Assembly (NCBI GenBank): GCA_947500385.1
Contig: CANMSA010000017.1
Coordinates: 81,053 to 145,052 of the forward strand
Length of the DNA: 64,000 nt
Direction: 5' to 3'
DNA from: an uncultured Flavobacteriaceae bacterium
GTDB taxonomy: Bacteria > Bacteroidota > Bacteroidia > Flavobacteriales > Flavobacteriaceae
A program made the translations under genes and the position numbers. The first letter of the stretch is position 1; each line of letters starts with the position of its first letter. Below are positions 53,221 to 62,422 of the stretch, piece after piece. The notes beneath the pieces were generated by a model that was given only the letters and a program-made list of their open reading frames with translations, was not told where the DNA came from and made no database searches.

Positions 53221-56200
53221 ATGAGCAAGAAAAAAGGGCGCCTAGCAAAACAATCGGATGAACTAGACTCCTATTTCTCCGAAATCATAGAAGCCTTGCT
53301 ATACGTGCAAGACCCAAAAGAGCTTTTGACCATTCTTTTTGAAAAGGTGCAAACTCTTTTTCCTTTTGATGATGTTGGCCTTTTCGAAATACGACCAGAT
53401 GGTTGGCACCGTGATTTTGCGGTGGACTTCTATACACACAACGAAATTTCAGATGCCATTTATGATGCGGGTTTTGTTGGCTTTCTGCCTCCCGACGAGG
53501 CCCTGAACCTTCTACTGGATACGACCAAAGTGACCTCTTTGAAAACCTTGATGGACCAATTTGTAGAACATCCGCATTACCCATATTTGTGGGAGGGCGG
53601 ATTGCGGGAGTTTATTAGCAGTCCGCTTGTACAGGGAAACGAAACTTTCGGGGTTTTTATGCTTTGGTCAAAAAAGGCAGGCCGGTATACGAAGGAGGAC
53701 TTCCATTTGTTCAATAAGCTCAAAGATTTAATCAGCATTGTTCTTAAGAAGCTTCTCGATAAGGAAACGATTATAAGGCAAAAGGAGTTCAGCAATTCAC
53801 TACTACAAATTTCAGAGGCCATTGCGGCGGTGAACAGCACTAAGGAACTATACGCGACTATCTACGGCAAAATAAGGCCGGTTTTTCCTTTTGATGAGCC
53901 CGGGCTGTTTGTATTGACAGCGCAAGGGGATCAACATTATGAGATTTTTGAATCCGATTTTGTGGATGACAGCTTGGCACAAATAAAAATTGAAGAAAAC
54001 CTGGGGAAACATACGTTGTACGAAACCAAGGGCACTGCGACCGAGTGGGTAATTGAAAACGGCCCCGTATGTATTAGCTTAAAAGAGTTATCGACCTTTA
54101 CCCACCATCCACAACTTCCTTTGATGATGGCAGGGGGGCTAAAACAGGTCTTGGGCGGTCCCCTATCGTATGGAGGTAAGGTTTTTGGTATGATTTGCTT
54201 TAATGCCGCGGAAGATGGCTTTTATAATAAAGAACATATTCCCATGTTCAGGTCCATTTCCGATCAATTTGGAATAGCCGTTTCGAATATTTTGGCCAAT
54301 GAAAAGGTATTGTCTGAAAAGTACTTTAAAGAAACCCTCCTAAACGTGAGCAAAGCGGTTTCGACCATCACCGATCGAAAACAATTGTTCAAGGTAATTT
54401 TTGAGGATTTGAAGGCGCTCCTAGACTTTGACAATGCGGGCCTTTTTTATATCGACATTGAAAAAGACATCTTTTATGAAGTGCTTGAAGAAGGGATGGT
54501 CGATGACATCCAGGATAAACTCGCCCAGAAAAACCTTCTGGGCCCGTTCACATATTCCGGTGCTCATAAAGACGCCCTGATATATGCCGATGAGGTAAAA
54601 CTGTTCGATATCAAGGAGCAATCCAGTATTTACCCAAATCCACAATGGGAAGTAATGATCGATGAAGGACTTCAAAAAATGTTGGTATCCCCATTAACGC
54701 TCGGGGGAAAGAAAATGGGGTTCATTAGTTTTAGCACCAAACATCCTACCTTGTATTCCCCTGAAAATTTTAGATTGATCGGTGCCATCGCGGAACAGGT
54801 GTCCATTGCGCTGGGCAACGTAATGGCCAATGAAAATATACTGCAGCGGGAAAAGGAGAAAACCCAGTTGTTGCAGATTACGCAAAAGGTAAGCGAATTG
54901 CGGGATATTGAAGATTTTCTTAAGTTCACCACAGAGCATTTAAAACCCATTTTTGAGTTTCACGATACCGGTATTTTTTTACTCACACCAGATGGCAAAC
55001 ATCATTATGATTTAGTAGGTATAGACCCTGATATTAGTCCATCGGAATGGAGTTTCGCCTTGGCAAATCAAGGAAAGAAATTGGTGCCACATGAAAACTC
55101 CCTTATTGAGTGGATGATGCAAGGTATAGCGCACAATAATAACATTGCTCTTTTTGATTTTAAAGACTTGGTCAATGAATTTCCCGATTACTATCAATTT
55201 CAAATCGCTGATTTTATTGAGGCCGGTTATCGGGACTGTTTGGCCGCCAACTTAAAGGTGGGGGATACCATATATGGGATGTTCTGCATGAATGCCCTGA
55301 GCAAAAGTTTTTTCGATGCATCACAATTCACTTTTTTTCGGAATGTGGTTGAACAGTTGTCCGTAGCGGTTTCCAATATTTTGGCCAACAAACAACTGAT
55401 TCAGGAAAAACAATTTAGCGATACCCTGCTCAAGCTGTCCGAAGCCATCGCCTCTGCCAGTGACTCCAATGAACTGTACAATACGATCAATGAAACTGTC
55501 AAGACCGTACTACCGTTCGACCAGGTAGGAGTCTTGATCCTCGATTCCTCGGGAGACGCGCATTACGAACTTATCAATGAGCATTTTTCAACTAAATTTT
55601 CAGAGAGTGAGAAACCTCATAAGCGCACGCTTTACGCACACAAAAACACTTCTGTAGAATGGTTGATGGATCACGGCCCGGTAATCGTTTCCTTGGAAAA
55701 ACTGCTACAACGTACCGAACATCCGAGACATGTAGATATGCAAGCTGCGGGAGTAAAAACACTTCTTGGTGGCCCTTTGGTAAATCAAGGAAAGAAAATT
55801 GGCATGCTGGCCTTTAAATCCAAAACCGATGAAGTCTACAACGAAGAGCATTTATTGCTTTACCAGGCCATTGCGAAGCAGGTGGCCGTGACCACTTCCA
55901 ATATTTTGGCCAAAAAAGAGATTCTGCGTAAAAACGAAATTCAGCGGTTGGAACTCGACATTTCAAAAATAGTGACCAGTGAGGTCGATGCCGTGAGCAA
56001 GTGGGGCGGTGTATTGCAAAGACTAAAACAGTTGATTCCGTTTTCACACGGGATTACCCAGATCACAGCAGGTAAGGAATCGAACACCTATCATTATGAT
56101 TGGGTGGCCGGCAATGAAATACGGATCTTGGACGATGAAAGTTTAGCCAACGTTCGGAATAGCACTATTGGGGAGGTCCAATCTCTTGCAACGGCTCTTT

Positions 56201-57519
56201 TCAATGGAAAACGGACCAAAACAGAGACTGTGAACCAACTTTCTCAAAAAGATGGCAGGCTTGAAGAAACACTTTCAAAAATGGGATTTGGCGCTATGCT
56301 GACCCTACAAATACAGTTAAAAGAAGCTAAGACTACCATTAGTTGTTTCTTATTAGCCGAGGATACGGAAGCCTTTCAAAGAGAACATATAGCCGTGTTG
56401 GATGCCATTGAAAATACGTTCAGTATTTCCTTGGAAAAAATGCTTGCGGCCGAATCGATACGGATGTTGACCGAGCAACTTAAGTTGGAAAAAGACTATC
56501 TACAAGTGGCCGTAAAAGAAGCTTACAATTTTAGTGATATGGTAGGGGAAAGTGACCCCATGCAAGCTATTTTTAAACAAATTTCCGAAGTGAGCGAAGT
56601 AGATGCCACCACCTTGATTTTAGGGGAGACCGGAACAGGAAAAGAATTGATCGCAAGGGCCATACACGAAAATTCATCTCGAAAAAAACACGTGCTGGTA
56701 AAGGTTAATTGTGCGGCGATACCGGCACAAATAGTAGAATCGGAACTTTTTGGACATGAAAAAGGGGCTTTTACAGGGGCGATTCAAACAAGAATAGGCA
56801 AGTTCGAACTGGCCAACAACGGCACCATATTTCTCGATGAAATCGGGGAGATGCCGCTAGAACTGCAAACGAAACTACTTCGAGTTATTCAAGAGCGTGA
56901 AGTAGAGCGCCTGGGAAGTAATGCAACGATCAAGCTCGACATTCGAATAATTGCGGCCACCAACAGGAATCTTTTGGAAGAAGTAGGGAAGGGAAAATTT
57001 AGAGAAGACCTTTATTATCGTCTTAATGGCTACCCTATTAAGGTACCACCGCTACGTTTAAGAGCGGACGATATTCTGCTACTGGCCGATTTTTTTGCAA
57101 GACAGTTTTCGGAACGTTATGCACTCCCTTTTAAAGGGTTTACCAAAAATAGCTCTAGCAGATTGTTAAAATATCATTGGCCAGGCAATGTAAGAGAGCT
57201 GCAGAACCTGTTGGAACAGGCCATTATTTCGCAACGCGGTAAGGTTTTGGAAATCTATCCGGGCAGATCTAGTGTTCCGGATTTTGACAAACCTGCATTT
57301 TCCGTTTCTGACGATCGTCTCCAATTCAATATGGCTGACAATTTTGATATGGAGGTGATAAAAAGGGAAAAAGATAAGCTAGAGCGCGCCTATCTTATTC
57401 AAATTTTGGAGCAGACCAAATGGCGCGTCAGCGGAAAAAATGGTGCCGCCCGGCAGTTGGGCGTTGCGCCCTCTACCTTGGAGTCTAGAATGCGCAAGTT
57501 GGGGATATCTCGTTCCTAA
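53221..57519 (+). CDS. Sigma54-dependent activator with six tandem GAF-like units
   Basis: 1432 residues. Six successive ~175-residue GAF-like units fill 1-1090; each opens with a helix and a 'PFD..GLF' strand and closes with 'F..I..Q..IAVSNILA'. The AAA+ domain has Walker A 'GETGTGKE' (1135-1142), the sigma54 contact 'GAFTGA' (1182-1187), Walker B 'IFLDEIGEM' (~1204-1212) and 'DLYYRLNGYPI'. A Fis-type HTH ends the protein ('GAARQLGVAPSTLESRMRKL'). No receiver domain, so control is by GAF ligands, as in FhlA/NorR. Length and GAF number are far above usual. Targets unknown; the -24/-12-like site at 43047 is a candidate. Confidence 0.93.
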   Translation: MSKKKGRLAKQSDELDSYFSEIIEALLYVQDPKELLTILFEKVQTLFPFDDVGLFEIRPDGWHRDFAVDFYTHNEISDAIYDAGFVGFLPPDEALNLLLDTTKVTSLKTLMDQFVEHPHYPYLWEGGLREFISSPLVQGNETFGVFMLWSKKAGRYTKEDFHLFNKLKDLISIVLKKLLDKETIIRQKEFSNSLLQISEAIAAVNSTKELYATIYGKIRPVFPFDEPGLFVLTAQGDQHYEIFESDFVDDSLAQIKIEENLGKHTLYETKGTATEWVIENGPVCISLKELSTFTHHPQLPLMMAGGLKQVLGGPLSYGGKVFGMICFNAAEDGFYNKEHIPMFRSISDQFGIAVSNILANEKVLSEKYFKETLLNVSKAVSTITDRKQLFKVIFEDLKALLDFDNAGLFYIDIEKDIFYEVLEEGMVDDIQDKLAQKNLLGPFTYSGAHKDALIYADEVKLFDIKEQSSIYPNPQWEVMIDEGLQKMLVSPLTLGGKKMGFISFSTKHPTLYSPENFRLIGAIAEQVSIALGNVMANENILQREKEKTQLLQITQKVSELRDIEDFLKFTTEHLKPIFEFHDTGIFLLTPDGKHHYDLVGIDPDISPSEWSFALANQGKKLVPHENSLIEWMMQGIAHNNNIALFDFKDLVNEFPDYYQFQIADFIEAGYRDCLAANLKVGDTIYGMFCMNALSKSFFDASQFTFFRNVVEQLSVAVSNILANKQLIQEKQFSDTLLKLSEAIASASDSNELYNTINETVKTVLPFDQVGVLILDSSGDAHYELINEHFSTKFSESEKPHKRTLYAHKNTSVEWLMDHGPVIVSLEKLLQRTEHPRHVDMQAAGVKTLLGGPLVNQGKKIGMLAFKSKTDEVYNEEHLLLYQAIAKQVAVTTSNILAKKEILRKNEIQRLELDISKIVTSEVDAVSKWGGVLQRLKQLIPFSHGITQITAGKESNTYHYDWVAGNEIRILDDESLANVRNSTIGEVQSLATALFNGKRTKTETVNQLSQKDGRLEETLSKMGFGAMLTLQIQLKEAKTTISCFLLAEDTEAFQREHIAVLDAIENTFSISLEKMLAAESIRMLTEQLKLEKDYLQVAVKEAYNFSDMVGESDPMQAIFKQISEVSEVDATTLILGETGTGKELIARAIHENSSRKKHVLVKVNCAAIPAQIVESELFGHEKGAFTGAIQTRIGKFELANNGTIFLDEIGEMPLELQTKLLRVIQEREVERLGSNATIKLDIRIIAATNRNLLEEVGKGKFREDLYYRLNGYPIKVPPLRLRADDILLLADFFARQFSERYALPFKGFTKNSSSRLLKYHWPGNVRELQNLLEQAIISQRGKVLEIYPGRSSVPDFDKPAFSVSDDRLQFNMADNFDMEVIKREKDKLERAYLIQILEQTKWRVSGKNGAARQLGVAPSTLESRMRKLGISRS

Positions 57520-57665
57520 AACAATTTCTTCACTTTAAAAAGTGCCATTTATGGTAGCATAATGTAAGTATCCAAAAACAAATCTAAGGGTATATTTGAC
57601 GTTCATATATCTCGTCACATGGTTGCTATCTTCTTCTATTCCAATGATGCAAAAGACAACTCGTT

Positions 57666-58196
57666 ATGACCAAATGGGAGATTGATCCACAGTATTCCAA
57701 CATCAGTTTCTGTGTGTCGCGTATAGAAATAGGAACCGTATCAGGAGTGCTAATGGATTTTGAAGGGCTTTTGGTTTTATATAAAGACTCCGATTTCTTA
57801 TCAGGTAAAATTAGATTCCAAGCAAATAGTAATAGTATTTGTACAAGGAACCGAGATAGGGATTTACATCTCAAATCTTCCGATTTTCTGGATTGCGCGG
57901 GGTTTCCCATGATGGAATTTATCAGTAAGGAAATCGATCAAATAGATACCGTACATTATCTTATTTCCGGTAATATGTGTATTAAAAAAGAAAATCAAGC
58001 GGTGGTGCTAACTACCTGGTACAAAGGTATACGAACTGGTCTTACAGGTGAGAATAGGATGGGGCTCGAATTGACCACGACCCTTAACAGGAACGATTTC
58101 AATCTTGGCTGGAGTGGGGTAACCGCCGAAGGCATACAATTAATAGGAGGGGAGGTAGATATTCACATTCATCTTGAATTAATTCAACGCGTATGA
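57666..58196 (+). CDS. YceI-like lipocalin-fold protein
   Basis: 176 residues. 'WEIDPQYSNISFCVSRI' at the start, 'FLSGKIRFQANSNSI' and 'DFLDCAGFPMMEFIS' in the middle, and 'FNLGWSG' near the end follow the YceI family, which binds isoprenoid-like lipids. No signal peptide, so probably cytoplasmic. Its stop overlaps the next start by 4 nt (ATGA). Confidence 0.8.
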   Translation: MTKWEIDPQYSNISFCVSRIEIGTVSGVLMDFEGLLVLYKDSDFLSGKIRFQANSNSICTRNRDRDLHLKSSDFLDCAGFPMMEFISKEIDQIDTVHYLISGNMCIKKENQAVVLTTWYKGIRTGLTGENRMGLELTTTLNRNDFNLGWSGVTAEGIQLIGGEVDIHIHLELIQRV

Positions 58197-58471
58197 TAAC
58201 AATAGCACAGAACACTAAAAAGAATTGTTTCGAATGTAGAAAAGCCGACAAGCAAGTATATATTTATTACAAAGAAGGCATTCAAAAAAACATGCATCTT
58301 GTTCGCACCGAATGCGCTCAAGATATTTGGGAGTCATCTGCACTTCGTTTGATTATAGGAACGTTGATCGATCTTTTGGAAACAATGAATTTTAGGATAA
58401 TCGCCGAGTGCCCATGGGTCAGAGCATATATGCGTCTGCATACCAGCATACAAATCGAATCAAAGTTTTAA
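58193..58471 (+). CDS. Degenerate YjdJ-type GNAT-like protein
   Basis: 92 residues. The end 'RIIAECPWVRAYMRLH' clearly resembles the 'LCPFV..Y..RHP' motif of YjdJ-type acetyltransferases such as 51312-51617, and 'LVRTECAQDIWESSALR' occupies the place of the 'HTEVP...GKGVAS' acetyl-CoA loop. The glycine-rich loop is lost, so enzymatic activity is doubtful. The ATGA overlap with YceI shows translational coupling. Confidence 0.6.
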   Translation: MITIAQNTKKNCFECRKADKQVYIYYKEGIQKNMHLVRTECAQDIWESSALRLIIGTLIDLLETMNFRIIAECPWVRAYMRLHTSIQIESKF

Positions 58472-58572
58472 TAGGTTTTTTGGGGAACGAACGGGCGTGA
58501 TAATGGGGTAGCGTAAAAACTCTCAAAATTCTGCTATCTTTAAGTCTCGGTGAATTTGCAAAATCTACCCCT

Positions 58573-59139
58573 GTGCAGCAATTAGAACACTTTTTGGCTT
58601 CCGTTTTAAAATGTACCCAAAATGACATAAGGGCATTGTTGGCATGCTTTGCAACGGAATGTATGGAGAAGGGGAGTTATTTTGCCATCGAAGGGGAATA
58701 TTCGAGTAAATTTGCCTTCCTGTTATCCGGTACAATGCGTGCTTTTTTTAGGAGTAACGAAGGTGTTGAATACAACAAAACCTTTTTTGGTGAGAACAAT
58801 TTTGTTGGCGCCTATTCTTCCTTGGTTTCCAAACAGGAAAATAGGATAAACATTCAGTGTTTGACCAAATGTGAGTTGGTGGTGGCACCCTATGAATCGT
58901 TGGTTAAACTGTACGATGAACATCCAATGGTAGAGCGTTTGGCAAGAATTATATCGGAACAATTCTTCGTTAGTAAAGAAAAAAGGGAGATTGAATTGGT
59001 AATGCTCGATGCTTCGGAGCGGTATGAAATATTCAAAAAAGAACATCCTGCGCTTGAAAACTTGATACCGCAATACCATATCGCTTCCTATTTAGGCATT
59101 ACGCCGACCCAGTTAAGCCGCATACGGGCCGCAAGGTAG
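58573..59139 (+). CDS. Crp/Fnr-family regulator
   Basis: 188 residues starting at GTG 58573. cNMP-like beta-roll ('GSYFAIEGEYSSKFAFLLSG', 'FFGENNFVGAYSSLVSKQ'), dimer helix and a winged HTH ending 'YHIASYLGITPTQLSRIRAA'. No Fe-S cysteine pattern. Likely controls the SDR gene 70 bp downstream. Confidence 0.88.
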   Translation: MQQLEHFLASVLKCTQNDIRALLACFATECMEKGSYFAIEGEYSSKFAFLLSGTMRAFFRSNEGVEYNKTFFGENNFVGAYSSLVSKQENRINIQCLTKCELVVAPYESLVKLYDEHPMVERLARIISEQFFVSKEKREIELVMLDASERYEIFKKEHPALENLIPQYHIASYLGITPTQLSRIRAAR

Positions 59140-59209
59140 ATTTATTTACATATGTAAATGTATATCTAAAATGGTCAGGGGATATTTGTCAAGAATTTAA
59201 TTCCTTGAC

Positions 59210-59953
59210 ATGAACATTCACAAAAGTAAAATTTTGATTACCGGGGCGTCGGCCGGTATAGGAAAAGCAATTGCACAGAAGTTTCTGGCCCATGATAACA
59301 CTATTATCGCGGTAGGCCGTAACAAACAAAAGCTCGATTTACTTGCTGCGCTTGACAAACGGATCATTCCTTTTAGATGTGATGTTTCAAAGCAAACCGA
59401 TATTGATAACTTGATTTTGTTTGTTGAGCAGCAACATCCCGATTTAAATATCCTCATCAACAATGCCGGCATTCAGTACAATTATGATTTTCAACAAGAA
59501 ACCGGTCTTACCTATAAAATTGAGCACGAGGTAAAAATCAACTTCTTGGCCCCGATCCAACTCATAGCCTTGCTATTGCCCACGCTAGAACTCAATGAGA
59601 ACGCTGCTATTGTAAATGTTTCTTCGGGATTGGCGTTGGTTCCCAAGAAGCAGGCACCGGTATATTGTGGCACCAAAGGAGGGATTCATATTTTTTCAAA
59701 AGCGTTGCGGTATCAACTAAACAAAACCAAAGTTTTTGAAATTATTCCGCCCTTGGTAGATACCGAAATGACGCAGGGTAGGGGCACAGGAAAAATAACG
59801 CCCGAACAATTGGCCGATGAGTTTTTCAAGGCATTCAAAAAAGATAAGTACGAGGTAAATATTGGCAAGGTAAAGCTCTTAAGGTTGATCAACCGGATTG
59901 TACCAAAAATAGCCGACCGGATTATGAAAAATGGGGCGGACAAACAATCTTAG
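59210..59953 (+). CDS. Short-chain dehydrogenase/reductase (DltE-like)
   Basis: 247 residues. NAD(P) motif 'TGASAGIG' (11-18), 'NNAG', catalytic Ser in 'VNVSSGLAL' and Y-x-x-x-K in 'VYCGTKGG'. C-terminal 'MTQGRGTGKITPEQLADEF' is typical of the classical SDR subgroup annotated DltE in Bacteroidota. Substrate unknown. Confidence 0.88.
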   Translation: MNIHKSKILITGASAGIGKAIAQKFLAHDNTIIAVGRNKQKLDLLAALDKRIIPFRCDVSKQTDIDNLILFVEQQHPDLNILINNAGIQYNYDFQQETGLTYKIEHEVKINFLAPIQLIALLLPTLELNENAAIVNVSSGLALVPKKQAPVYCGTKGGIHIFSKALRYQLNKTKVFEIIPPLVDTEMTQGRGTGKITPEQLADEFFKAFKKDKYEVNIGKVKLLRLINRIVPKIADRIMKNGADKQS

Positions 59954-60045
59954 CATTAGCTGAAAGTGGTAGGGCCGGATGTATATCGGTACCGCTACGA
60001 AACCCCCGCACTAATCGTTAATGATTTTTGAGTCTATTTCCCCGA

Positions 60046-60078
60046 CAAAAGCCAGCTCTTTTTAGAACTGGCTTTTTA
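60046..60078. terminator. Bidirectional terminator between convergent genes
   Basis: AGCCAGCTCT (60050-60059), loop TTTT, AGAACTGGCT (60064-60073), then TTTTT; 9 of 10 stem positions pair and an AAAA run precedes it. Preceded by CCCCGAC, it is a near copy of the terminator at 23964-23998. Confidence 0.8.
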
Positions 60079-60106
60079 CTTTTAACAACATGGTAAGGTG
60101 CTGTAA

Positions 60107-61183
60107 CTATTTTCCATGTATCTTCAAACGAATGTAATGGGAAAGACTTTTAGAGTCATTTCCTTGGGCCATGGCGCGTTCTATGTCCCTAGCCTTTACA
60201 CCATGTATTTTTGCCTTTTTGATCGTATTCGCATCCGGATTTGCGATGCCGGTTTTCTTCAATGATTCGATATAATCGGCACTGACCCCATGTATGGCAA
60301 ATTTTTTCAACATACTTGGCTCAAGATTATCGTAACCCGCATTGGCCAGTTGTTCAATATACTTCAAGGAAATCCCATGAACGGCAAAATTCTTCAACAT
60401 ATTAGGGTCCAGGTTTCGGTATCCTAGTTTTGACAAGCCGTTGATATAGTCTATGCCCACATTATGAATCGCAAATTTCTTGACCATTCCGGCCTCCAGG
60501 TCCCCATATCCCGCAGCTTTCAACTCATTTAGATAGGCGATGGAAACATCATGTATGGCAAACTTGTACACCATTTGCAGTTCCAAGCCTTTGTATTGGG
60601 TGGCGCTGAGGGCTTTAATATAATCTAGACCAACTTGGTGGATACCCAATTTCCCCAGTTCTCGTAGGGTAGGGGAATACCCTTCCTTTTTCAAACCGCT
60701 CACATAAGCTTTGGTGACATCGCCCAAAAACAACTTAAAATAGTAATAACGGTCCCCCTCATCGGTCTGTACGCCTTCTTTCTGCAGAAAGTTTTCAAAA
60801 TCATTGTTTCTGGAAAAGGTGAAATCCCCACTTTCTTTGGAACCAAGTCTTCCTCCCGTAAAGCGTAAACTCCCCGATTCCCTTACAAGTTCGAAACCGG
60901 AGGCGTCCCCCCCCGATTTTAAATCACCCTTGGGAACACAGAAATTGATATTAAATGAAGGGGTGTTCCTGTTTTTCGCATCCATCAATTGAATACAGGC
61001 CATCGAATTTTCGAGTGTCATGAACCAATAGCCCGTGCTAATGTCCGATTTGTGATTAAAAGTGCTGAAGTTGATGTGGTTTGTGACGGTCTGTTGCTGA
61101 AGCTGCTTTTGCGCAATTACGGTTTGACCCATACAAAATAAAAAGGCCGCTGAAAATGATAAAAGTCTGTTTGTTACTTGCAT
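60107..61183 (-). CDS. Secreted protein with 29-residue tandem repeats
   Basis: 358 residues with a signal peptide ('LLSFSAAFLFCMGQTVIAQ'). The first ~150 residues include a segment that senses nothing recognisable. From ~170 on, repeats of 29 residues follow the pattern 'KFAIHxVxxxYIxxLxxxGYxxLxxxMLK' (at least five, decaying at the end). Similar repeats occur in flavobacterial BlaR1-like and other exported proteins, where they probably form a helical solenoid. Function unknown. Confidence 0.75.
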   Translation of the reverse strand: MQVTNRLLSFSAAFLFCMGQTVIAQKQLQQQTVTNHINFSTFNHKSDISTGYWFMTLENSMACIQLMDAKNRNTPSFNINFCVPKGDLKSGGDASGFELVRESGSLRFTGGRLGSKESGDFTFSRNNDFENFLQKEGVQTDEGDRYYYFKLFLGDVTKAYVSGLKKEGYSPTLRELGKLGIHQVGLDYIKALSATQYKGLELQMVYKFAIHDVSIAYLNELKAAGYGDLEAGMVKKFAIHNVGIDYINGLSKLGYRNLDPNMLKNFAVHGISLKYIEQLANAGYDNLEPSMLKKFAIHGVSADYIESLKKTGIANPDANTIKKAKIHGVKARDIERAMAQGNDSKSLSHYIRLKIHGK

Positions 61184-61456
61184 GATATTCGATTTTTTGA
61201 TTGATTAAATTCATCTAGTATGCAAGGGTATACTTCCGTTTTCAGAAATGGTTACAAAAGAAGATTGTTTTTTTTGAGAGCGTCGATCCTAGTTGCGTTG
61301 TTACACCTGTCTTGACAATATCAAATCTGAAGAAAAGCATGGCAAACAAAAGCGCTGCAATTTGTACAAGCCGCTACAAATTATGTTTTAAAGTAGTTTC
61401 TGGTAAGCGCCTACAATAGGGTAAGACTCTTAATGCTATGGCATATGGAAAAGAAC

Positions 61457-62410
61457 CTATATACGTTCCAAAACCTTTTGCACCGCTTTGATAATGGCAA
61501 TGCTGTCGAGCCCATATTTTTCCATTAACTGTTTGGGGGTACCACTTTCCCCAAAAGTATCTTGGGTAGCCACAAACTCCTGTGGGGTCGGGTGTTCCAA
61601 AGCCAAAACCCTTGCGATACTTTCTCCAAGGCCTCCTAGGCAATTATGCTCTTCACAGCTAACAACACATCCCGTTTTTTGAACCGATGCGATGATCGCC
61701 TCCTTATCCAATGGTTTGATAGTGTGAATGTTGATGATTTCAGCAGAAATCCCAATTTTCTCTAATGCCTCCCCCGCTAAAAGGGCCTCCCAGACCAAAT
61801 GCCCGGTTGCCACGATCGTGACATCGGTACCTTCATTGAGCATCACTGCTTTTCCGATGTGAAAAGGGGCATCCGAAGGGGTAAATACAGGAATTACCGG
61901 TCGCCCAAAACGTAGGTAAACTGGCCCCTCATAGTCGGCGATTGCCAAGGTAGCGGCTTTGGTTTGATTGTAATCACACGGATTAATCACTACCATTCCA
62001 GGGAGCATCTTCATCATTCCGATATCTTCTAAGATTTGATGGGTGGCACCATCTTCTCCCAGAGTAATACCCGCATGCGATGCACAAATTTTGACATTTT
62101 TACCAGAGTAGGCGATCGACTGTCTGATTTGATCGTATACCCTTCCTGTAGAAAAATTTGCAAAAGTACCGGTAAACGGGATTTTATCACCAATAGTCAA
62201 GCCAGCTGCGATTCCCATCATGTTGGCCTCGGCGATACCAATTTGAAAAAAGCGATCCGGATTTTCGTCGATAAACCCCTGCATTTTTAGGGAACCCACC
62301 AAATCGGCACATAGTGCGACCACCTTTGGGTTGGTTCTGCCTAACTCGGTAAGGCCGGCTCCAAATCCGCTTCGCGTATCCTTCTGTTCTGTATAAGTAT
62401 ATTTTTTCAT
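61457..62410 (-). CDS. Transketolase, C-terminal subunit
   Basis: 317 residues with the pyrimidine-binding and C-terminal domains: 'GIAEANMMGIAAGL' (the Glu that activates TPP), 'CASHAGITLGEDGATHQ' and 'CEEHNCLGGLGES'. It pairs with the N-terminal subunit encoded 12 bp upstream. Together they move two-carbon units between pentose- and other sugar phosphates. Last gene of the pentose operon in this direction. Confidence 0.93.
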   Translation of the reverse strand: MKKYTYTEQKDTRSGFGAGLTELGRTNPKVVALCADLVGSLKMQGFIDENPDRFFQIGIAEANMMGIAAGLTIGDKIPFTGTFANFSTGRVYDQIRQSIAYSGKNVKICASHAGITLGEDGATHQILEDIGMMKMLPGMVVINPCDYNQTKAATLAIADYEGPVYLRFGRPVIPVFTPSDAPFHIGKAVMLNEGTDVTIVATGHLVWEALLAGEALEKIGISAEIINIHTIKPLDKEAIIASVQKTGCVVSCEEHNCLGGLGESIARVLALEHPTPQEFVATQDTFGESGTPKQLMEKYGLDSIAIIKAVQKVLERI

Positions 62411-62422
62411 GGGTAGTCTTTG

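Noticed and set aside
58180..58200. Frameshift joining the YceI-like gene and the next ORF
   Set aside because: Both proteins have complete, unrelated folds; the ATGA overlap is normal translational coupling.
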